Program-made: the position numbers and the translations under genes
Assembly: GCA_964512675.1 (NCBI GenBank)
Contig: CAZEJR010000006.1
Location: 43,517 to 107,516 of the forward strand
DNA: 64,000 bases
Direction: 5' to 3'
Source of the DNA: A07HB70 sp964512675
GTDB taxonomy: Archaea; Halobacteriota; Halobacteria; Halobacteriales; Haloferacaceae
Shown here: one piece after another, positions 50,936 through 59,883 of the stretch
How the letters are laid out: every line of letters starts with the position of its first letter
How positions within the stretch are numbered: position 1 is the first letter of the stretch
Notes under the pieces: model-generated
Seen by the model: only the letters and a program-made list of their open reading frames with translations
What the model was told of the DNA's origin: nothing
Databases searched by the model: none

Positions 50936-52123
50936 ATGCCCTCCATCTCTCGCCGCCGCCTCCTCGGCGGCGGTGCCGCCGTCGCCGCGGCCTACGGCGC
51001 ACACCGACTGGACCGCGGTGCCCCGGCTGCCTCGTTCGCGTCGTGGACGCCCGCGCCCGACACCTGGCCGCTCCGGCGCTACGACCCGGCGAACACCGCA
51101 CACAGCCCCGGTGCCCGGCTGCCGCGCACGGCGCCGTCGGTCCGCGACCTCGCGTCGACGCCGACGGCGGGCGGGCGACCGCGGCACGCACCGCTCGTCG
51201 GCCCCGACCACCTCGTCGTCCACGGCACGGGGTTCGCGGCGTACCGGCGCGGCGGCGGCACGCCGATCCGTACGGACGAGACGGCGACGCCGCTCGCCGG
51301 GTTCGGTCCGGACGGCCGACTCTACGCCGTCCGGACGGCGTCCGACTCGGCGGCGCTCGTCGCGCACGACACCGACCTGGGTGAGCGTCGCCGCACCCCG
51401 CTCGGCACCGACGGCGCCGTCGGCCTGACCGTCGGGTCACACGAGACGTACGTCGGCCACGAGGACGGGACGCTCCGTGGCGTCGCGCACGACGGCAGCC
51501 GACGCTGGCGGGCCGACGGCGCCCTGCCCGCGCTCGTCGACGGCTCCCTGTACGCCGCGGACGCACCGCTCGACGGGACCGTCGCCTACGCCCCGCGGAC
51601 GGGCCTCGACCGCCGGCTCACGTCCGGTCCCGCGCGGCGCTGGAGCGCCGGCCCGGTCGACGGCTTCCCGCTCCCGCCCGCCGTCGCCGACGGTCGGGTG
51701 GTGGTCGGGTCGCGCGCGGAAGGCGGCGGCGTCGTCGCCGGGGTCGACGCGGCGACCGGTGACCGGCTCTGGGAGCCCCGCACGCTCGGTCGGCGCGTCG
51801 CGACGCCGGCTGTGGTCGGTGACGCCGGTTACGCGGCGGTCGAGGCTGACGACGGCGCCGGCTGTGTCGTCGCCCTCGACCTCGCGACGGGCGAGACGCG
51901 CTGGCGTGACGACGTCGACTGGCGCGCCGTCGAGGCTGCCGTCGGCGGCGACACCCTCGTCGTCGCCGGGGGTGGCGACCGGACCGGCGGACGGGTCCGC
52001 GCGTACGACCGCGCGACCGGCGACCCTCTGTGGGACGTCGAGACGCCGCCCGTCCACGGGCTGGCACTCGCCGGAGACCGCGTGCTGGTCACCGCCGGGA
52101 CGGCGCTGTACGAACTCGCGTAG
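50936..52123 (+). CDS. Exported PQQ-like beta-propeller repeat protein (Tat substrate)
   Basis: A 395-residue protein with a twin-arginine signal (SRRRLLGGGAAVAAAYGAHR) and no lipobox Cys, so probably released to the cell surface or medium. The rest forms propeller blades with the PQQ-like repeat (VAGVDAATGDRLWEP, VVALDLATGETRWRDD, RVRAYDRATGDPLWDVET). These domains usually serve as scaffolds (BamB-like) rather than binding PQQ. No partner gene identified. Confidence 0.85.
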   Translation: MPSISRRRLLGGGAAVAAAYGAHRLDRGAPAASFASWTPAPDTWPLRRYDPANTAHSPGARLPRTAPSVRDLASTPTAGGRPRHAPLVGPDHLVVHGTGFAAYRRGGGTPIRTDETATPLAGFGPDGRLYAVRTASDSAALVAHDTDLGERRRTPLGTDGAVGLTVGSHETYVGHEDGTLRGVAHDGSRRWRADGALPALVDGSLYAADAPLDGTVAYAPRTGLDRRLTSGPARRWSAGPVDGFPLPPAVADGRVVVGSRAEGGGVVAGVDAATGDRLWEPRTLGRRVATPAVVGDAGYAAVEADDGAGCVVALDLATGETRWRDDVDWRAVEAAVGGDTLVVAGGGDRTGGRVRAYDRATGDPLWDVETPPVHGLALAGDRVLVTAGTALYELA

Positions 52124-52231
52124 GTCAACGTCCGTGTGCCCCGGCGCCTCGGTCGGCCACGACGGTCGACCGACCACTCGTAGCTCTCGTGTCCGGGGCA
52201 CCGCTAAGTGCCGTCTCTCCGAACCCTGCCC

Positions 52232-52741
52232 GTGCGCCTCGGACTCGTCTCGGACACACACGACGACATCGACGCGGCGCGGCGCGCCGCCGACGAACTC
52301 GCCGACGCCGGCGTCGACGCCGTCGCCCACCTCGGCGACGTCGTCGCCCCGTTCACGCTCGCGCCGTTCGAGCCGCTCGCCGACGACCGCCCGTTCCACC
52401 ACGTCCGCGGGAACAACGAGGGTGAACCGGCGCTGTGGCGCGCCGCCGCCGACGTCGGGACCCACCACGGCGACGCGGCGGCGCTCGACCTCGGCGGACG
52501 GTCGGTCGCGCTCTACCACGGCACCTCGTCGGTGCTGGTCGACGCCCTCGTCGCCTCGGGCGACTACGACTACGTCTGTCACGGTCACACCCACGAGCGC
52601 GGCGTCGAGGAGCGCGACCGGACGGTGCGGGTGAATCCCGGAGGGCTACCGATTCCGGGCGCCGACGACGCGTTCCACGTCGCGTGGGTAGACCTCGACG
52701 ACCCGGTCGGCCCGGACGCCGTGACCCACCGGACGGTCTGA
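52232..52741 (+). CDS. YfcE/MJ0936-type metallophosphoesterase
   Basis: A 169-residue calcineurin-like phosphoesterase from GTG 52232. Metal-binding motifs: LVSDTHDD, HLGDVV, VRGNNEG, YHGTSS and CHGHTHERG, followed by VNPGGL. This is the complete small-family set. Members hydrolyse phosphodiesters such as model substrates and cyclic nucleotides; the physiological substrate is not known. Confidence 0.9.
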   Translation: MRLGLVSDTHDDIDAARRAADELADAGVDAVAHLGDVVAPFTLAPFEPLADDRPFHHVRGNNEGEPALWRAAADVGTHHGDAAALDLGGRSVALYHGTSSVLVDALVASGDYDYVCHGHTHERGVEERDRTVRVNPGGLPIPGADDAFHVAWVDLDDPVGPDAVTHRTV

Positions 52742-52748
52742 GCGGCTG

Positions 52749-52943
52749 TCACCGGCCGTAACACAGGTACGAGAGCGCGAGGAAGGCGACGGCTGTGGCA
52801 CCGACGGCGGTCCCCACCCCGAGGAGCGGCGCGGGACGTCCGACCACCCGTAGCACGCCCGTCGCCGCGCCGCCGACGAGGACGGACCCTACGATCAGGA
52901 GCGCGCCGTCCTGCCACTCCCGGGCGATCGAGTCGCTACTCAT
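52749..52943 (-). CDS. Small two-helix membrane protein
   Basis: A 64-residue protein (MSSDSIAREWQDGALLIVGS) with two hydrophobic helices and a short ending YLCYGR. Conserved function unknown. Sits between the phosphoesterase gene and GAPDH II, 44 bp downstream of the latter on the same strand, so it may share its transcript. Confidence 0.6.
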   Translation of the reverse strand: MSSDSIAREWQDGALLIVGSVLVGGAATGVLRVVGRPAPLLGVGTAVGATAVAFLALSYLCYGR

Positions 52944-52986
52944 CGCTCCCTGCGTCGTCGGGGAGCCGGCGCGTGGCGGCTGCTCG

Positions 52987-54048
52987 TCACCGCGGCACGA
53001 CCCGCTGGCGCGGGCCGCCGAACAGGCTCTCCAGCCCGACGCCGAGCGTCTCGTCCGTCGTCGCCATGCTCTCGGCGCGGTCGGCGTCGCCGGCCAGCGC
53101 CCGGACGGCGTCGACGTTCTCCGGCACCACGTCGGACTCCTGATGGATCGACTGGAACAGGTAGAGGTCGTCGTCCTCGACGGTCAGCGAGTCCGACCAG
53201 ATACAGTTCTCCCAGAGGTCGCCCCGCGGACGGCCGGTGTCCATCGCGAACTCCTTTAGCTTCCCCGTCCCGTCGATACCGGACTCCTCGGGGACGAGAA
53301 AGAGCCGGGACTCCTCGTCGAGGAGGCTCCGCACCTCGTCGGCGTCTGGCGTCGCGTCGAGCGTGACGTTGACCGAGTGGAGGTGCATCAGCGTCGCCGG
53401 CACCTTCACGCCGAGCGTGTCGATGTCGAGCCCGGGGAAGATGGTGTTCACGTCCGGGCCGTGGTGGGACGGAATCTCCACGGGGTCGGGCAGGATGTCG
53501 TTTATTGGCCCGCGCTCGGTCTGACCCGGGTCGCCCCCGCGGCGGACGAGCGTGACGCGGGCCTTCTCGACGCCGTACGTCTCGCGGAGGGGCGCGAGCA
53601 CGCGCGAGAGGCCCGTGGTGTTGCAGGAGACGACGCGGAGCGACTCGGCGCCGGACTCGCGGACGTCGTCGAAGTTCGCCCGTGCGACGAACGACCGGTC
53701 CGCGACGTCCGGGTCCTCCCCGCCCTGGAACACGGCGGGGGTGTCGTAGCGCTCGTAGAGCGCGGCGTTCTCCGCGCCGATTCCGGACGGCGTGGTGTCG
53801 ACCACGACGTCCGCCCGCATCACGAGGTCGTCTGCCTCGCCCGCGACGTCGATACCCGCGGCCTCGAACTGGTCGATCCGGTCCGGCACGGCGGCGTAGA
53901 GCGGGTAGCCCTTTCGGACCGCCGCCTCTGCCTCGTAGTTCGGTCGGGTCTTGGCGACCCCCGCGAGCGTCATGTCCGGCTGTGCCTCGACGGCGTCGGC
54001 GACGCGCTTGCCGATAGTGCCGTAGCCGTTGACCCCGACCTCGATCAT
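52987..54048 (-). CDS. Glyceraldehyde-3-phosphate dehydrogenase, archaeal type II
   Basis: A 353-residue enzyme. EVGVNGYGTIGKRVADAVEA is the archaeal Rossmann start, VDTTPSGIGAEN follows, and the catalytic Cys142 is in VVSCNTTGLSRVL. RRGGDPGQTERGPINDILPD is diagnostic of type II. It works with NADP or NAD and, where studied in haloarchaea, mainly in gluconeogenesis. The presence of both types in one 6-kb region lets the cell run the two directions with separate enzymes. Confidence 0.95.
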   Translation of the reverse strand: MIEVGVNGYGTIGKRVADAVEAQPDMTLAGVAKTRPNYEAEAAVRKGYPLYAAVPDRIDQFEAAGIDVAGEADDLVMRADVVVDTTPSGIGAENAALYERYDTPAVFQGGEDPDVADRSFVARANFDDVRESGAESLRVVSCNTTGLSRVLAPLRETYGVEKARVTLVRRGGDPGQTERGPINDILPDPVEIPSHHGPDVNTIFPGLDIDTLGVKVPATLMHLHSVNVTLDATPDADEVRSLLDEESRLFLVPEESGIDGTGKLKEFAMDTGRPRGDLWENCIWSDSLTVEDDDLYLFQSIHQESDVVPENVDAVRALAGDADRAESMATTDETLGVGLESLFGGPRQRVVPR

Positions 54049-54070
54049 ACCTGACCCGGACCGCGGCGAC

Positions 54071-54080
54071 CAATAATCGT
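54071..54080 (-). promoter_or_regulatory. TATA-like element upstream of GAPDH II
   Basis: On the minus strand it reads ACGATTATTG, centred about 27 bp before the ATG at 54048, as expected for a leaderless transcript. Part of a locally AT-rich 40-bp stretch shared with the divergent gene at 54165. Confidence 0.45.
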
Positions 54081-54164
54081 TTCGGGCGCACAGAGCGGAA
54101 ATTAACTACGGTCCGAGTCCCGCGAGACCGGCGGACTGATGAGCGAGGCGCCCCGAGAGTGGGT

Positions 54165-55115
54165 ATGGACGACGCCCTGCGCGCCGCCGCGGAAACGGCG
54201 GTCGAGGAGTGTCTGGGGCTCACCGCCGACGAGACGGTGGCGGTTGTGACCGACGACGACCGCCTCCCGATCGGCGAGGCTATCTACGCCGTCGCGGCGG
54301 CCCGGAGCGACGACGCGACGCTTCTGTGCGTCCCGCCGGGGAGCGAACACGGAGAGGAGCCGCCCGCGCCCGTCGCCGCCGCGATGCGCGAGGCAGACGC
54401 CTTTCTCGCGCCGACGACGTACTCGATCACGCACACCCGCGCCCGCCAGCGTGCCACCGAGGCCGGTGCCCGCGGCGCGACGATGCCCGGCATCACGGAG
54501 GAGGTGGTGGTCGCCGGCCTCGACGCCGACTACGACGCGATCGCGGCGGCCTGCGAGTCGGTCCACGACCAGGTTCGTGGCGCCGAGACGGTGCGCGTCA
54601 CCGCGCCTGCGGGCACGGACATCACCGTTCGGCCCGGTGATCGACCGTGGCACCTCGACACCGGCCTCGTGCGCGAACCGGGGTCGTTCTCGAACCTCCC
54701 GGCGGGCGAGACGTTCGTCAGCCCGGAGACCGCAGACGGCACGATCGTCGTCGACGGGACGATGCGGCCACACGGCCTCGTCGAGGACCCGATCCGGATC
54801 GAGGTCGCGGACGGACAGGTGGTCTCGGTCGACGACGACGGCGTGCGCGAGTCGTTCGAGGCCGCCGCCGCGGGCGCCGACGACCCCGACGCGGTCTACA
54901 ACCTCGCGGAGCTGGGTGTCGGCGCGAACGTCGGCGTCTCCGACCTCGTCGGGTCGGTCCTGCTGGACGAGAAGGCCGCCGGGACGGTCCATCTCGCGGT
55001 GGGCGACGACGCGAGCATCGGCGGCGACGTCGAGGCACCGATCCACAGCGACGGCGTCGTCCGTGACCCGACCGTCTACGTCGACGGCGAGCAGATCACG
55101 CTCCCGTCGGCGTAG
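54165..55115 (+). CDS. Aminopeptidase-like protein (M29/leucyl aminopeptidase-related)
   Basis: A 316-residue protein starting at ATG 54165, with a GTG six bases upstream as alternative. PAGTDITVRPGDRPWHLDTG, NLPAGETFVSPETADGTIVV and NLAELGVGANVGVSDLVGSV, followed by EKAAGTVHLAVGDD and a terminal HSDGVVRDPTV, follow the C-terminal pattern of M29 thermophilic aminopeptidases, where Glu and His residues hold the two metals. It is shorter than true M29 enzymes. Function as a peptidase is inferred. Confidence 0.75.
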   Translation: MDDALRAAAETAVEECLGLTADETVAVVTDDDRLPIGEAIYAVAAARSDDATLLCVPPGSEHGEEPPAPVAAAMREADAFLAPTTYSITHTRARQRATEAGARGATMPGITEEVVVAGLDADYDAIAAACESVHDQVRGAETVRVTAPAGTDITVRPGDRPWHLDTGLVREPGSFSNLPAGETFVSPETADGTIVVDGTMRPHGLVEDPIRIEVADGQVVSVDDDGVRESFEAAAAGADDPDAVYNLAELGVGANVGVSDLVGSVLLDEKAAGTVHLAVGDDASIGGDVEAPIHSDGVVRDPTVYVDGEQITLPSA

Positions 55116-55194
55116 CGCGGTCCGGCGGGGAGACGGGCAGAGCACGGAGCCGCCAGAACGACCCGCTTTTTCCTCTGCGCCCGCACTCCCGGGT

Positions 55195-55845
55195 ATGAGC
55201 GACACGAACGAACGGGCGACGGTCGACTGTCCCGACTGTGGCGACCGGACCGCCCACGAGGTCCTGCGACCGGGCGGACAGGCCACCGTCCGGTGTACGG
55301 ACTGTGGCCACACCCACAAGACGCGGGTCGAGCGGTCCGAGCGGGTCGAACGCGAGGTGGTGGTCTCACAGGAGGGTGAGTCGACCGCCGCGGCCCGTGC
55401 CTTCGACGCGGCGGAGGAGGTGGCGGTCGGCGACGAGTTCGTCGTCGACACGCCCGCGGCGCTCCTCCAGGTGCGCGTGACGGCGGTGGAGACGGGCCCC
55501 GAGGAGCGGGCGGAGACGGCGCCGGCCCGCGACGTCGCGACCGTCTGGACCCGCGTCGTCGACAACGTCGGCGTGCCGGTCACCGTCCACCCGAAGGCGG
55601 GGGACGGACGGAACCGGGAGACAGAGAGCCACCTCCTCCGGGTTCCCGGCGACCACGAGTTCGTCGTCGGCGAGTCGGTCGACGTCGGCGACGAGCGCGT
55701 CGAGGTGGTCGGCCTCCAGATCCGCTCGGACGCGCCGGCGTACCGCCACGACAAGCTCGACCACGAGGGCGACACTGCGTTCGCCCGTGATCTCAAGCGC
55801 GTCTACGCCCGCGACACCCGCTCGTCTGCCTGGTCCGTCTGGTAG
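55195..55845 (+). CDS. HVO_0476-family zinc-finger protein
   Basis: A 216-residue protein from ATG 55195. The N-terminal zinc ribbon has CPDC and CTDC pairs (ATVDCPDCGDRTAHEVL, then RCTDCGHTHKTRV). The C-terminal two thirds is a beta-rich domain with DVATVWTRVVDNVGVPVTVH and the ending DTAFARDLKRVYAR. This combination defines a conserved archaeal family named after the Haloferax protein. The role is unknown. The next gene, pcm, follows at 31 bp. Confidence 0.85.
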   Translation: MSDTNERATVDCPDCGDRTAHEVLRPGGQATVRCTDCGHTHKTRVERSERVEREVVVSQEGESTAAARAFDAAEEVAVGDEFVVDTPAALLQVRVTAVETGPEERAETAPARDVATVWTRVVDNVGVPVTVHPKAGDGRNRETESHLLRVPGDHEFVVGESVDVGDERVEVVGLQIRSDAPAYRHDKLDHEGDTAFARDLKRVYARDTRSSAWSVW

Positions 55846-55876
55846 GGCTTATGAGCGTCCGGCGCGGAACGCGCGC

Positions 55877-56641
55877 ATGGACGAGGCGGCGCTCCGGGAG
55901 GATATGCTCGACGGGCTGGCGCACGCGCTCGACCGGCCGGTCGACGGGCACGTCGTCGACGCGATGCGGACGGTGCCGCGCCACGAGTTTCTCGACGAGG
56001 CGCCGTACGCCAACAGCGACGGACAGGCCGTCGGCACGCGCGTCCTCGCGCCCGCCACCGCCGCCCGGCTGGTCGAGGCGCTCGACGTTGAGGCGGGCGA
56101 CGACGTCCTCCTGGTCGGCGCGGGCGTCGGCTACACCGCCGCCGTCTGCGCCGAACTCGTCGGCGCGCGGCACGTCCACGCCGTCGACATCGCCCGCCCC
56201 GCCGTCCGCGCGGCGCGCGAGAACCTCGCCGCAGCCGGCTACGACGCCGTCCTCGTCGACCGCCAGAACGGAAGCGACGGCCTCCCCGCGTACGCGCCGT
56301 TCGACCGCGTCCTCGTCGAGGCCGCCGCCGTCCGGCCGCCGCGCGCGCTCGTCGCGCAACTGACCGACGGCGGACGGCTCGTGCTCCCGCTCGGGAGCGC
56401 CGAGCAGACGCTCGCGGCGGTCGAGCGCGCGGACGGCGAGCCACGGGTCGTCGGCGAGTTCGGGTCGCTCGCGCTCGCGCCGCTGCTCGTCGACGGGGAA
56501 CAGGCTGGCGCGGGCACGCGAAACCGGACGGCCCGCGAGGACCGCGAGTTCGCCCGGCAGGACCACTCCGCGCCGACCGGCTGGGAACACGAGTGGATCG
56601 ACTGGGACGACCGACTGGACGGCGGAGGCCGGCGGCGCTGA
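55877..56641 (+). CDS. Protein-L-isoaspartate O-methyltransferase-family protein
   Basis: A 254-residue SAM-dependent methyltransferase starting at ATG 55877. MRTVPRHEFLDEAPYANSDG is the PCMT N-terminal motif, VLLVGAGVGYTAAVCAEL the SAM-binding loop, and FDRVLVEAAAVRPPRALVAQ the post-I region, with GGRLVLPLG after it. The C-terminal tail is polar (ARQDHSAPTGWEHEWIDWDD). It repairs isoaspartyl damage in proteins. Probable operon with the zinc-finger gene. The variant PCMT families in haloarchaea make the precise substrate uncertain. Confidence 0.88.
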   Translation: MDEAALREDMLDGLAHALDRPVDGHVVDAMRTVPRHEFLDEAPYANSDGQAVGTRVLAPATAARLVEALDVEAGDDVLLVGAGVGYTAAVCAELVGARHVHAVDIARPAVRAARENLAAAGYDAVLVDRQNGSDGLPAYAPFDRVLVEAAAVRPPRALVAQLTDGGRLVLPLGSAEQTLAAVERADGEPRVVGEFGSLALAPLLVDGEQAGAGTRNRTAREDREFARQDHSAPTGWEHEWIDWDDRLDGGGRRR

Positions 56642-56711
56642 GCCGCCGGCTCCCCGGTAACACACACCGAGACCGGCACGGACTTCAGGCGGCTCCCGTT
56701 AGACCCGTCGC

Positions 56712-57953
56712 GTGTCGGTCCAGTCGCTCGTCGGCGAGAACGGCGACGTGGTCCACGAGCGGCGGTTTCAGGCGCTGCTCGCGGCGAACCTGCTCGCGCC
56801 GCTCGGCATCACGCTCGTGTCGCCGCTTCTCGACTCGCTCTCCGGGCCGTTCGGCGTCTCGCCCGCCCGACTGGGCCTCCTCATCTCCGCGTACACCGCG
56901 CCGCCGGTCGTGCTCATCCCCGTCGCGGGCGTGCTCGCCGACCGGGTCGGGCGCAAGCCGGTCCTGCTCTCGGGCATCCTCCTCTACGGCGCCGGCGGGA
57001 GTGCCGTCGCGTTCACCACCGAGTTTCGGGTTGCGGTCGTGCTCCGGCTGCTCCAGGGCGTCGCCTTCGCCGGGCTGACAACGATCATCATCACCAGCAT
57101 CGGCGACGTCTACGTCGACGCACGAGAGGCGACGGCACAGGGCCTGCGGTTCATGAGCTCCGGCGTCTACCAGACCGTCTTTCCGCCCGTCGCCGGCGCG
57201 CTGGTGGTCGTCGCGTGGCAGGCCCCGTTTCTCATCTACGCGCTCGCGTTCCCCGTCGCCGTGCTGGTCTACCTGTGGTTCCCGGAGCCGCTGGACCGGT
57301 CGCCCACGGACGACGAACCCTCGGCGGACGTCCGACAGGTGCTCGGCCTCGCCCGGCGCCCGCGTGTCCTCTCGATCGTCGTCGGTCGGGCGCTTCCGAT
57401 GCTCCCGTGGGTCGGCTTTCTCACCTACAGCTCGCTCGTCGTCGTGCGCGGCGTCGGCGGGTCGCCCGCAGAGGCGGGGATCCTCGTCGCGGTCAACAGC
57501 ACCGGCCTGGCGGTCGGCGGGAGCCAGGCGGGCCGGATCACGGAGCGGTTCGACTCCCGGCTGTGGCCGCTCGCGCTCTCGAATCTCCTGCTCGGCGGCG
57601 GCCTCGTCGCCGTCGCGTACGCGCCCGTCCTCGGGATCGCGGTGGTCGGCGCGGCGGCGCTCGGGCTCGGCTTCGGCGTCTCGCTCTCGCTGTACCGGAG
57701 CGTCGTCACCGGCCTCGCGCCCGCTCACCTCCGCGGGGGTCTCGTGAGCCTCTCCGAGTCCGGCGGCCGGATGGCCTCGACCGTCACGCCGGTGGCGATG
57801 GGTGCGGTCGTCGCGACCGCGACGCCGTCGCTCGGGCTCCTCGGCGCGGTGCGTCTCGCGAGCGTCGGGACGGCTGCGGTCGCCGTCGTCGGGGGGTCGA
57901 TCGCGCTCGCCGTCGCGCGGCTCTCGCCGCCGACGTCGGCGGAGCGGGCGTGA
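56712..57953 (+). CDS. Major facilitator superfamily transporter
   Basis: A 413-residue, 12-helix transporter from GTG 56712. Motif A is GVLADRVGRKPVLLSG between helices 2 and 3, and VLRLLQGVAFAGLTTIIIT is the helix 4 pattern of drug/H+ antiporter-like MFS proteins. The second half has the weaker repeat GGSQAGRITERFDSR. Substrate cannot be told. A UPF0104-type membrane gene follows at 48 bp on the same strand, so they may be co-transcribed. Confidence 0.9.
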   Translation: MSVQSLVGENGDVVHERRFQALLAANLLAPLGITLVSPLLDSLSGPFGVSPARLGLLISAYTAPPVVLIPVAGVLADRVGRKPVLLSGILLYGAGGSAVAFTTEFRVAVVLRLLQGVAFAGLTTIIITSIGDVYVDAREATAQGLRFMSSGVYQTVFPPVAGALVVVAWQAPFLIYALAFPVAVLVYLWFPEPLDRSPTDDEPSADVRQVLGLARRPRVLSIVVGRALPMLPWVGFLTYSSLVVVRGVGGSPAEAGILVAVNSTGLAVGGSQAGRITERFDSRLWPLALSNLLLGGGLVAVAYAPVLGIAVVGAAALGLGFGVSLSLYRSVVTGLAPAHLRGGLVSLSESGGRMASTVTPVAMGAVVATATPSLGLLGAVRLASVGTAAVAVVGGSIALAVARLSPPTSAERA

Positions 57954-58001
57954 GGAACGGGGAGCGGAGCGGCTTTTAGGACGGACCGTCGACCTGCTCC
58001 C

Positions 58002-58997
58002 GTGCGGAGCGCGCTCCGGTTCGCCCTCGGTGCCGTCGTCGGCGGCGGCGCGGTCGCCGCCTACCTCCTCCTCGTCGGCGTCGACGCCGTCACAGCACGC
58101 GCACTGTCCGTCGGGCTGCCGGCGTTCGCCGCCGTCGCCGCCCTCGTCGTCGTCGAGAGCCTCGTCGACGGCGTCGCCGTCTGGGCGTCCGTCCGGCCGC
58201 TCGACGGCGGGCTGTCACCGCCAGAGAGCGTCCAGTTCGCGCTCGCCGGTGACTTCTTCGACACGCTCAGCCCCGCCGGTCCGGCCAGTTCCGAGCCGAT
58301 CATGGCGCAGTTCATCGGCGCGACGACGGCGACGAGCTACAGCGACGCCCTCGGGGTCCGGACCGCCGCGAAGTATCTCAAGAGCGGCGCGCAGCTGCTC
58401 GTCTCGACGGCGCTCGCCGCGCTCGTGCTCGCGGGAACCCCCGGCGCGGCGCCGGTTCTCGCCGTCCTCGGGAGCGTCGTCACGCTCCTCGCCGTCGCGG
58501 GTGTCGTCGCCCTGCGCTCGCGTCCCGCCGCCGAGCGCGCGCTGGTCGCGCTCCTCGCGCCCCTGCTCGCACGGCTCCCCCGTCGTTCGCTGGACCGTGC
58601 CGACACCGTGGCGGCGGTCGAGCGGTTTCTCGACCGTCTCTGTCTCTTTCGCTCGGCGCCGCGGCTTGTGGCGCTGATAGTCGCCGCCGGCGTCGCGGAA
58701 CAGGCGCTCGCCGCCGCGGCGCTGTGGGCCGCGCTCGCGGGCACCGGGACGACCGTCTCGCCCCTGGCGCTCGTCGCGCTGATGCCGCTCCCGCAGGCCG
58801 CGAGTGTCGTGCCGATCCCGGCGAGCCTCGGGGCATACGACGGCCTGCTGAGCGGCGGACTGGTGCTGGCCGTCGGCGTGCCCGCCGCTGCCGCCGCCGC
58901 CGCGGTGCTCGTCGTCCGGAGCGTGAGCCTGCCGTTCTGGCTGGCCGCGGGCGGCCTCGCCGCCGCCTTCCTCCGTGGCTGGCGCCCCGGCGGCTGA
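58002..58997 (+). CDS. Lysylphosphatidylglycerol synthase-like/UPF0104 membrane protein
   Basis: A 331-residue protein with about eight TM helices from GTG 58002. LAGDFFDTLSPAGPASSEPI and the late motif MPLPQAASVVPIPASLGAYD are those of the flippase-like (UPF0104, MprF N-terminal) family. It may translocate a lipid or lipid-linked sugar across the membrane. No cytosolic synthase domain is fused. The nearby MFS gene may share its transcript. Confidence 0.85.
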   Translation: MRSALRFALGAVVGGGAVAAYLLLVGVDAVTARALSVGLPAFAAVAALVVVESLVDGVAVWASVRPLDGGLSPPESVQFALAGDFFDTLSPAGPASSEPIMAQFIGATTATSYSDALGVRTAAKYLKSGAQLLVSTALAALVLAGTPGAAPVLAVLGSVVTLLAVAGVVALRSRPAAERALVALLAPLLARLPRRSLDRADTVAAVERFLDRLCLFRSAPRLVALIVAAGVAEQALAAAALWAALAGTGTTVSPLALVALMPLPQAASVVPIPASLGAYDGLLSGGLVLAVGVPAAAAAAAVLVVRSVSLPFWLAAGGLAAAFLRGWRPGG

Positions 58998-59883
58998 CCG
59001 CCGTCGACCGGCTCCCGGATACGAGAACGCCGCGAGCTGCTTGCGGGCTCGTTCGTGGGCTCTCGCAGTGTCTCCAGCCGCCGAACGGCCTGTCGACGGA
59101 CGCGTACCGTCGTGTGCCGTGCGGCACACGGCACGCCGACGCCCGTCGTGACGACGCCCGTGTCGTTCGGGCTACGCGGGTATCGCGGCCTCACGACTCG
59201 GCGGCGCGGTGGCCGTCCCGCTCGTCACGGTCTCCGTCCTCTGGAACTTCGCGCTTCCCGGCGTCTCTCGCGAGCACGCTCGCCGCGTAGGTCGCGGTCG
59301 TGAGACGGCGGCTCCCGGTCTACGGGCGACCGCTGTTCGTCGTCTCGGTCGTCGTCGGCACGCTCGTGCCGGTGACCGTGTTTGAGTTCGCGCTCGTGGG
59401 GCCGGTCTGGCGGTTGCCGAGACCGCGTTCGTCCGGCGTGTCCTCTCGGAGATCGCGGCGTACACGTCCACCGACTCCAACTGGACCGCCGGGTGTTCGA
59501 CGCGGTGTCGAGCCTCGCGGTCGTGCTGTTTCTCGTCGGGCTCTTCGGCGGTGTCGCCGCGTACGACGCGACGTCGTCCCGCCCGCCGAGCGCCGGACGA
59601 CGGTGGCGCTGATCGGTGCCGTGTCCGGTCTCCCCCACACGGGACCAGGCTGTTCGTCGCCTCGCTGCCGGGGCTGTCGGCCCGAGTACGCCGGGTCACC
59701 TGGTCGCCGGCGCTGCCGCGTCGACCCCCGGTCTCCTGACAGTCGTGGCCTTCGAACGGGAGCTCCCGAGCGACGTTCCGCGGGCGCACACTCGGGCCGG
59801 TGCGTGACGAGGTCGGGCGCGTGTCTGACCCGGAGGCGTCGGACGCCCGCTCCGAGGCCGTCTCCGACGACCGCTGACTGCCC
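58998..59883. other. Gene-poor stretch containing a decayed membrane protein gene
   Basis: Nearly 900 bp without an intact gene. The middle part (59150-59620) holds membrane-protein fragments in several frames on the plus strand (described separately). At 59000-59140 and 59630-59880 nothing was recognised. Confidence 0.55.
59150..59620 (+). pseudogene. Decayed multi-pass membrane protein, family unknown
   Basis: Fragments in changing frames: GYAGIAASRLGGAVAVPLVT followed by VSVLWNFALPGVS (near 59168-59270); VVSVVVGTLVPVTVFEFALV (near 59340-59395); LAVAETAFVRRVLSEIAAYT in another frame (near 59410-59470); and FDAVSSLAVVLFLVGLFGGV (near 59493-59555). They read like three TM helices and one amphipathic segment of one protein, with at least two frameshifts. 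I could not name the family. Confidence 0.45.

Noticed and set aside
54102..55796. Minus-strand frame of about 564 codons across the aminopeptidase-like and zinc-finger genes
   Set aside because: Same reason; the plus-strand genes have clear family patterns and normal starts.
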